Shown piece after piece: positions 1 to 4,174 of a stretch of DNA of 5,511 nucleotides (positions within the stretch are counted from its first letter, which is position 1; each line of letters starts with the position of its first letter). Made by a program: the position numbers and the translations under genes. Source of the stretch: Actinomycetota bacterium (GTDB lineage: Bacteria > Actinomycetota > Actinomycetes > Streptosporangiales > Streptosporangiaceae); the NCBI GenBank assembly GCA_003168295.1, contig PMST01000303.1, positions 9,730-15,240 of the forward strand. Direction: 5' to 3'. The notes below the pieces were generated by a model. The model did not search any database, was not told the DNA's origin, and was given only the letters and a program-made list of their open reading frames with translations.

Positions 1-483
1 TGCCGTGGGAGCACTGGTGGGTGTGGCAGAACCCGGCCGAACGCGAGCATTACGCCGCGGCCCTGCGCCGGGTCCAGCGGTCCCCGTGGCTGCGCGGGGC
101 GGTGGTGTTCGACGACGCCGGACCGGACGTCGCCGGGTGGCTGCGCCGCGTCGGCTTCGTGCTATCCACCAGCGACGACGAGAGCTTCCACGTCGCTCCC
201 GTGGAAGGCATGGCGTCCCGGGCGGTCCCCGTGCTGCGGCACTGGCCCGGCGCCGAGACCATCTACGACATGCGCTGGATCCACCGCTCCGGCGCAGATG
301 GCCGCCGCGATCATCGCATACGAGGGCGACGACGACTGGCGCCTGGCGGGGGACGAGGCCCATGCGCAGGCGGCGGCCGCGTTCGGCCTGGGACGGGTGT
401 GCGAGGCGTGGCGCGGCCTGCTCACCACCGACCTCGACCCGGCGGTGCCCGGACCGATCCTCGAGCTGCTTGGGTCCCGCTGA
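1..483 (+). pseudogene. Glycosyltransferase (GT4-like) C-terminal part, frameshifted, partial at left edge
   Basis: The frame is open from position 3 and enters from outside the window, so only the C-terminal part of the protein is visible. The first segment includes VGFVLSTSDDESFHVAPVEG, then MASRAVPVLRHWPGAETIYD. This is the nucleotide-sugar-binding end of group 1 (GT4-type) glycosyltransferases, where a conserved acidic residue and the E of the APVEG motif contact the donor sugar nucleotide. Sense coding ends near 291. It resumes in another frame at 292-298 as AQMAAAIIAYEGDDDW, an ordinary C-terminal helix of the family, and ends at TGA 481-483. The frame change equals a loss of two bases or gain of one, plausibly in the C run at 289-290. 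The stop lies 5 bases before the next ATG, suggesting a former operon. Donor and acceptor cannot be read. It could be a sequencing error rather than a true lesion. The family call is fairly sure. Confidence 0.7.
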
Positions 484-488
484 CCGGC

Positions 489-1227
489 ATGTACTTCACG
501 CTCGCGATCAGCGCGGCCACCCGCCAGAGCTGCACCGCACTGGTCAGCGCGGCGCAGGACACCGATCCGCGGGTCATGCCGATCCCCGGCCCGGCGCGGG
601 TCGCCTGGCGGACGCCCGACGAGCGCACCGCCGCCGCCCACCGCGGTCGGCGCCGGGCCGCTCCGCGCGCTTGACGACTTCTACCTGGTGAACCGGGCCG
701 GGCGGTGGTCCGCCGCGGCCCGCCAGGCTTACCTGATCCGCTCGCCGCTGGTCCAGCCTTTCTTCAGCGACCGGGTGATCCGGGCCGCGCGCGCCGTTCC
801 GCTCCGGCAGCGGATGAACGATCAACTGCACCGCGACGTGATCGCGTCGCTGCGCCCTGAGCTGCTCGGACTGCCGCTCGCGGACCACCCGTGGCAGGGT
901 CAGCGGGCGACGGCGGACGGCGTGCTGTCGGGCCGGCCGGGGGCGGCCGCCCCGCCGGACTGGCGAGGGAGCCACGCGACGACCGGGTTCTTGCGGGAGT
1001 ACGTCCTTGACCACGGCGGGGCGGCTCAGCTGTTCGGCATCGTGAGCCGGCGGGCCGCCGAGCGTGCGCTGCAGCCTGCGCAGGCCGACCCGCAGGCGGC
1101 CTGGTCGCTGGCCACCCTGGCCGCGCTGCTGTCCGGTGACTGGCTGAACGCGCGCATGACGGTCAGCCCGCCGTCAGCCGGGCAAGCCCAGGACGGCTCA
1201 GCGGTGAGCGGTCAGCCGCGGCCGTAG
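489..1227 (+). pseudogene. Asparagine-synthase-related protein, internally deleted remnant
   Basis: Two protein-like pieces lie in different frames. From ATG 489 the frame reads MYFTLAISAATRQSCTALVS and onward to VAWRTPDERTAAAH near 640, resembling the N-terminal beta strands of an asparagine-synthase-like protein; it then degrades and stops at 672-674. From about 664 another frame reads LRALDDFYLVNRAGRWSAAA, then RSPLVQPFFSDRVIRAARAV, the last third of the ATP-dependent synthetase domain, and ends at TAG 1225-1227. About 55 plus 185 codons remain, whereas asparagine synthetases usually have 550-650. The missing stretch covers most of the amidotransferase domain and the ATP-pyrophosphatase core, including its SGGxDS loop, so the product cannot be active. 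Full-length relatives adenylate a carboxylate and form an amide. The role here is unknown; the glycosyltransferase 5 bases upstream hints at glycan modification. The domain call is good for the C-terminal piece and tentative for the N-terminal one. Confidence 0.62.
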
Positions 1228-2029
1228 CGAGCCTCGGCCTGCCAGAAGAACACCACGCCCACCGGCAGCGTGACGACCGCCCAGCCGGCCGCGGCCAGCC
1301 ATAGCTCGCTGGTCACCACGGTCGGGTGGCAGTAGGCATACAGGGGGGGACTCTTCGTCTTCACGTACAGGGCGCATTTCATCGCGTTGTACGGCTGGGC
1401 GCCGGGGGCGTAGGCACGCTGGGTGTACATGAGCGCGTACCTGGTCAGCGAGATGTACACGGCCGCTGGGTTGAGCGACAGCACGTCCTTGGCCGACGTC
1501 GGCAGCGAGGCGGGCAGCGAGGCGATGCTGTACATGACGCCGCAGAAGTACCGCCAGATCCGCGTCAGGAACGGGATCAGCTGGCTGAAGTCCTGCGCTC
1601 CGGCGCCCAGCCGGGCCATGATCAGCGCGGCGCCCATGTTGAAGGCCGCCTGCAGCGCCAGGGCCGGCACCAGGAACAGCCAGTACCTGGTGAGCGGCTC
1701 CCCGTCCCCGAGCACGATGGCGAACATCACCAGGCCGAGTTGAGCAGCGGCGTCAGCACTTGCCAGAGCTGGCCCAGCCGCGCCTCGGTGTACATCGACA
1801 CGTTGCGCGCGGTGGCGTACGCGGCGATGAAGTGGCGCCGCTGCCACACCAGGCGCAGGTAAGAGCCCAGGCTGGGGCGCGCAGAACTGGGCCGCAGGCC
1901 GTACTTGGCCGCCAGCTCGGCCAGCCCTTGGTCTCCCGGGAGCTGAGCGAGGGAGTTGTTGTCCTCGGGCAACAGGACCGGCCCGTTCAGCAAATCGCCA
2001 GGAGCGGTGAGCCGCCCGCTGTCTTTCAT
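1212..2029 (-). pseudogene. ABC-2 type polysaccharide-export permease (TagG/Wzm-like), internally deleted
   Basis: From ATG 2029 the frame encodes about 97 residues: a hydrophilic N-terminal tail, then SLGSYLRLVWQRRHFIAAYA and LGQLWQVLTPLLN, the amphipathic entry and start of the first membrane segment of TagG/Wzm exporters. The frame then hits a stop. Another frame continues from about 1739 as LGLVMFAIVLGDGEPLTRYW, with LVPALALQAAFNMGAALIMA and the typical NPAAVYISLTRYALM, and ends in FFWQAEARYGRG at TGA 1214-1212. The junction at 1737-1744 is out of frame. By comparison with the family, roughly 55-75 residues are missing, covering the first two membrane helices. Intact relatives pair with an ATPase to export lipid-linked polysaccharide or teichoic-acid-like chains; no ATPase gene is in the window. 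A GTG at 2065 is an alternative start; neither start has a clear Shine-Dalgarno sequence. The 3' end overlaps the asparagine-synthase remnant by 16 bases. Confidence 0.75.
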
Positions 2030-2037
2030 GTGTGCGG

Positions 2038-2043
2038 ATTTTA
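2038..2043 (-). promoter_or_regulatory. Possible -10 element (TAAAAT) of the permease gene
   Basis: On the minus strand TAAAAT lies 8 bases upstream of ATG 2029, in a locally AT-rich patch of otherwise GC-rich DNA. If used, transcription would begin at or next to the ATG, giving a leaderless mRNA, which is common in actinobacteria and would explain the absent ribosome-binding site. No convincing -35 hexamer is visible 16-18 bases further upstream, so this is only a candidate. Confidence 0.22.
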
Positions 2044-2063
2044 TGAGAACGGCGCAGGCCAGC

Positions 2064-2108
2064 ACGGAAATCCGAGGTCAGGAGAGGATCATTCCGCTGG
2101 ATTTCCGT
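2064..2108. repeat. Perfect 10-bp inverted repeat in the spacer
   Basis: ACGGAAATCC at 2064-2073 is exactly complementary to GGATTTCCGT at 2099-2108, with a 25-base spacer. It lies in the non-coding stretch between the phosphatase gene and the permease remnant, 35 bases upstream of the permease ATG. It could be a stem-loop in the permease leader or a two-half-site operator. No T run follows on either strand, so it is not a standard intrinsic terminator. The alternative GTG start of the permease (2065-2063) lies at the edge of the proximal arm. Confidence 0.6.
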
Positions 2109-2136
2109 CTGGGTAAGCGAAAGCTATCTGCGGAAT
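2091..2136. repeat. Second 7-bp inverted repeat interleaved with the first
   Basis: ATTCCGC at 2091-2097 is exactly complementary to GCGGAAT at 2130-2136. The first arm lies inside the loop of the 10-bp repeat, one base from its distal arm; the second arm lies outside it. The two pairings could therefore form together only as an H-type pseudoknot, or they compete. A 7-bp match over this distance is not rare by chance, so this is weaker than the 10-bp repeat. Confidence 0.35.
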
Positions 2137-2147
2137 TAACCGGCCAT

Positions 2148-2774
2148 TCATCCGGTCAGATGACCGGTGTCATTGAACGAGCGGAGCACCGCGGGGCCAT
2201 CGGCGTACCAGTCGATCTCGCACAGGGCCGCCACGTCCAGGTGCATCCGGTACAGCGCGGCCGGCGGGGCGAGCAAAGCCGCCGCGACCAGCGTCTTGAT
2301 CGGCGTGACGTGGCTGACGATCAGGATCGTCTGCCGTTCCCGGCCGGCCAGGACCCGGTGCAGGGCCTCGGTCACCCGGGCGCCGACCTCGGCCAGGCTC
2401 TCGCCGCCCGGCGGCGCGACCGCCGGATCGGCCAGCCACGCCGTCATCTCGGCCGGCCACCGCTGCCTGACCTCAACGAAGGTCAGGCCCTCCCAGGCGC
2501 CGAAGTCAGTCTCCCGGAAACCCTCATCGGTCACCACGGGAGCACCAGTGACCTCAGCCACCTCCTGCGCCGTCCGGGCCGCCCGCAGCAGCGGGGAGGT
2601 CACGATCACTCCGATACCGGCCGACGCCAGTCGTTTGGCGGCCGCCGCGGCCTGGCCCACGCCGGTCTCGGTAAGCGCGACATCGGACCGGCCCGCGTAC
2701 CGCTTCTGAACGGACAGCGGCGTCTGCCCATGCCGAAGCAGCAAGGTAACAGTGGGCTCACCCTGAGCGGGCAT
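2148..2774 (-). CDS. Histidine phosphatase family protein (phosphatase half of RNase H/acid phosphatase, stand-alone)
   Basis: This is a cytoplasmic histidine phosphatase (phosphoglycerate-mutase superfamily) of 208 residues. The signature LLLRHGQT places R14 and the phosphorylated nucleophile H15. The second phosphate-binding arginine is R64 in TSPLLRAARTA, the acid is E88 in FRETDFGAWEGLTF, and the second catalytic histidine is H155 in VSHVTPIKT, so the active site is complete. The sequence closely resembles the C-terminal domain of actinobacterial bifunctional RNase H/acid phosphatases such as Rv2228c, including the ending WYADGPAVLRSFNDTGHL, but the N-terminal RNase HI domain of about 140 residues is absent. 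I chose ATG 2774 because AGGA at 2786-2783 lies 8 bases upstream. GTG 2795, directly abutting the upstream stop, would add seven residues but has no ribosome-binding site. The gene is the second of a pair with the zinc-ribbon gene, 21 bases after its stop, and probably co-transcribed. The substrate is unknown. Confidence 0.9.
   Translation of the reverse strand: MPAQGEPTVTLLLRHGQTPLSVQKRYAGRSDVALTETGVGQAAAAAKRLASAGIGVIVTSPLLRAARTAQEVAEVTGAPVVTDEGFRETDFGAWEGLTFVEVRQRWPAEMTAWLADPAVAPPGGESLAEVGARVTEALHRVLAGRERQTILIVSHVTPIKTLVAAALLAPPAALYRMHLDVAALCEIDWYADGPAVLRSFNDTGHLTG
2152..2167 (-). other. Near-palindrome at the 3' end of the phosphatase gene
   Basis: CCGGTCA at 2152-2158 and TGACCGG at 2161-2167 are perfect complements two bases apart. 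In the minus-strand mRNA this folds as a 6-bp GC-rich stem with a 4-base loop inside the last codons of the phosphatase gene, ending 1 base before its TGA. It may stabilise the 3' end or slow polymerase, but without a U tract it does not qualify as an intrinsic terminator. Confidence 0.3.
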
Positions 2775-2782
2775 CCAGTTGG

Positions 2783-2786
2783 TCCT
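2783..2786 (-). promoter_or_regulatory. Ribosome-binding site of the phosphatase gene
   Basis: AGGA on the minus strand lies 8 bases before ATG 2774, a normal spacing. It supports that start over the upstream GTG 2795, and it lies just past the zinc-ribbon stop, consistent with translation from a shared mRNA. Confidence 0.55.
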
Positions 2787-2795
2787 GGCGCGCAC

Positions 2796-3536
2796 CTAAA
2801 GGCCAGACTCGGGGGTACGCACAAGGATCCGCCGGCACTCCTCGCACCTGATCACCTCATCGGGAGCGGCTGCCCTGATCTCGTTCAGGTCCACCGTGTT
2901 GAGGCTCAGGTGACATCCCTCGCACCGGCCGGCCCGCAGCATGGCCGCACCGACGCCGCGCGTGGCGTTGATCTGGTCGTAGAGCTTGAGCAGGTCAGCG
3001 GGCACCTCGACGGCGACCTCGGTGCGCTTGTCGGATGCCTTGCCGCCCTGCTCGTCGATCTCCTTGAAGACGGCATCCCGCCGGGCGGCCACCTCGGCCA
3101 TCCGGCTGCCCAGGTTCTCGCGTTCGGCGGTCAGCTCGTCGTGACGGCTGACGAGCGCCTCCCGGCGTTCCATCAGGTCGAGCACGATCTCCTCGAGGTC
3201 GCCCTGCCTGCGGTGCAGCGACTCGATTTCCGACTGCAGGCCCGCGAGCTCGCGGGCGGCGGATACCTGGCCTGCGTCCAGCCGGGCGCGATCCTTCTCG
3301 ATCCTGGTCCGGACCTGATCCACGTCACGCTCGGCCCGTCCCTGCTCCCTGGACAGGTCGCTGAGCTCGGTCTCAGCCATGACCAAGGCGTCTTTCAGCT
3401 CGCTGGCCCTGGCGTCCATCTCGGCCAGTTCGGCGACTTCAGGGAGTCCCTGCCTGCGTCGGGCCAGGCGGACAAGCTCAGCGTCTAGGTCGGCCAATTC
3501 AAGCAGCCGAAGCTGGTTCTGCGGTGATGCCTTCAC
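2796..3536 (-). CDS. Coiled-coil protein with C4-type zinc ribbon (Rv2229c-like)
   Basis: This predicted cytoplasmic protein has 246 residues, about the length of mycobacterial Rv2229c. Residues 1-170 are charged and heptad-rich, starting VKASPQNQLRLLELADLDAE, and should form a long helical coiled-coil hairpin. The C-terminal zinc ribbon holds two CxxC knuckles, C205/C208 in CEGCHLSL and C231/C234 in CEECRRIL, which should bind one zinc. Relatives are sometimes described as putative nucleic-acid-binding proteins, but no activity is established from this sequence. I chose GTG 3536 because homologues begin near this point (V/M-K-A-x-P) and GGGGA lies 4 bases upstream. The frame extends to an ATG at 3584, which would overlap the divergent gene's start codon and add 16 unconserved residues. 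It is the first gene of a minus-strand pair with the phosphatase. In mycobacteria the same pair also contains RNase HI. Confidence 0.9.
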   Translation of the reverse strand: MKASPQNQLRLLELADLDAELVRLARRRQGLPEVAELAEMDARASELKDALVMAETELSDLSREQGRAERDVDQVRTRIEKDRARLDAGQVSAARELAGLQSEIESLHRRQGDLEEIVLDLMERREALVSRHDELTAERENLGSRMAEVAARRDAVFKEIDEQGGKASDKRTEVAVEVPADLLKLYDQINATRGVGAAMLRAGRCEGCHLSLNTVDLNEIRAAAPDEVIRCEECRRILVRTPESGL

Positions 3537-3582
3537 GAGTCCCCACGTTAGCCCAACCGGAGACCCAATAGAGTCTTGCGGC
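3537..3582. promoter_or_regulatory. Divergent promoter spacer between zinc-ribbon and PPOX genes
   Basis: Only 46 bases separate the two divergent start codons, so both promoters must overlap here or lie inside the opposing gene. On the plus strand TAGAGT at 3569-3574 fits a -10 (TANNNT) placed 8 bases before ATG 3583. On the minus strand TAACGT at 3550-3545 fits the same pattern 8 bases before GTG 3536. Both would give leaderless or near-leaderless transcripts. No good -35 hexamers are visible. Confidence 0.35.
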
Positions 3583-4086
3583 ATGGAGATCCCTCGGGTT
3601 AGCCGGCCCTATATGCCGGGCTACGGCATCGCCGGGCCAGAGGAAGGCAGCGGGCTCCTGCACTGGTCCTGGGCGGCCGAGCGGCTGACAGCCGCGCGGA
3701 ATTACTGGGTAGCGACGGTCTGGCCGGACGGACGGCCGCACGTCATGCCGGTCTGGGGCATGTGGGACGACGACAGCACGCTCTGGTTCACGAGCGCCGC
3801 GGGTTCCCGCAAGGTCCGTAACCTGGCCGCCGACCCGCGCTGCTGCATCACCACCGAAGACGCCTCGGATCCTGTGGTCATCGAGGGCATCGCGCGCATC
3901 TCGACCGATCCGCCGGTGCTGCGGCGGGTGGTCGACTTGATGAACGCCAAGTACCGGACGGACTTCGGGGTGGACTTCCTCGACCCCGAACAGAACGCGA
4001 CCATCGGGGTCCGTCCGCGCCGCGTGTACAGCATGCGGGCCGGGGACTTCACCGGCTCCCCTACCCGCTGGGTCTTCGAGGAAGAC
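3583..4086 (+). CDS. PPOX-type FMN/F420-binding split-barrel protein, stop codon missing at expected end
   Basis: From ATG 3583 the protein resembles a small actinobacterial family of pyridoxamine 5'-phosphate oxidase-like enzymes, cytoplasmic split beta-barrels that bind FMN or coenzyme F420. Visible family features are YWVATVWPDGRPHVMPVWGM (residues 41-60), the cofactor-phosphate motif SRKVRNLAADPR (75-86), VVIEGIARI (98-106) and the typical end DFTGSPTRWVF (155-165). The cofactor and substrate cannot be decided. The coordinates cover the 168 codons that look like the domain. The frame then stays open without a stop to TGA 4702-4704, but codons after 4087 lose the GC-rich third positions and run out of frame through the next gene. 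Codon 169 is CAG (4087-4089); one base change to TAG would end the protein exactly where relatives end. The start has no clear ribosome-binding site and may be leaderless. The family is secure; the 3' end is not. Confidence 0.78.
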
Positions 4087-4140
4087 CAGTTACCTACAGC
4101 GCAATCTTCGCGCCGCTCACCAAAGGCGGCAGGGCAGGTA

Positions 4141-4163
4141 GCGTGTACGCAGCGCCTACACGC
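4141..4163. repeat. Inverted repeat just upstream of the molybdoenzyme gene
   Basis: GCGTGTA at 4141-4147 and TACACGC at 4157-4163 are perfect complements separated by 9 bases, ending 11 bases before ATG 4175. The size and symmetry fit a regulator half-site pair (TetR- or MarR-like operators often look like this). Alternatively it is an mRNA hairpin controlling the start, which has no visible Shine-Dalgarno sequence. No T run follows, so it is not a terminator for the PPOX gene. Confidence 0.4.
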
Positions 4164-4174
4164 GACTTCCCGCT

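Noticed and set aside
489..1227. Lasso-peptide cyclase with nearby exporter
   Set aside because: An asparagine-synthase-like gene next to an ABC transporter gene suggests this, but there is no precursor peptide or leader peptidase, and the permease is of the polysaccharide-export type without a fused ATPase.
1343..1349. Seven-G run as a phase-variation switch in the permease
   Set aside because: The frame is continuous through it, the gene is already broken elsewhere, and seven bases is unremarkable in GC-rich DNA.
2152..2167. Intrinsic terminator after the phosphatase
   Set aside because: The stem lies inside the coding sequence and no U tract follows it on the minus strand.
1956..3488. 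510-codon open frame on the plus strand
   Set aside because: It runs antisense to the zinc-ribbon and phosphatase genes, whose family motifs are clear. Its product is low-complexity Arg/Gly/His-rich sequence, and long empty frames are expected in GC-rich DNA.
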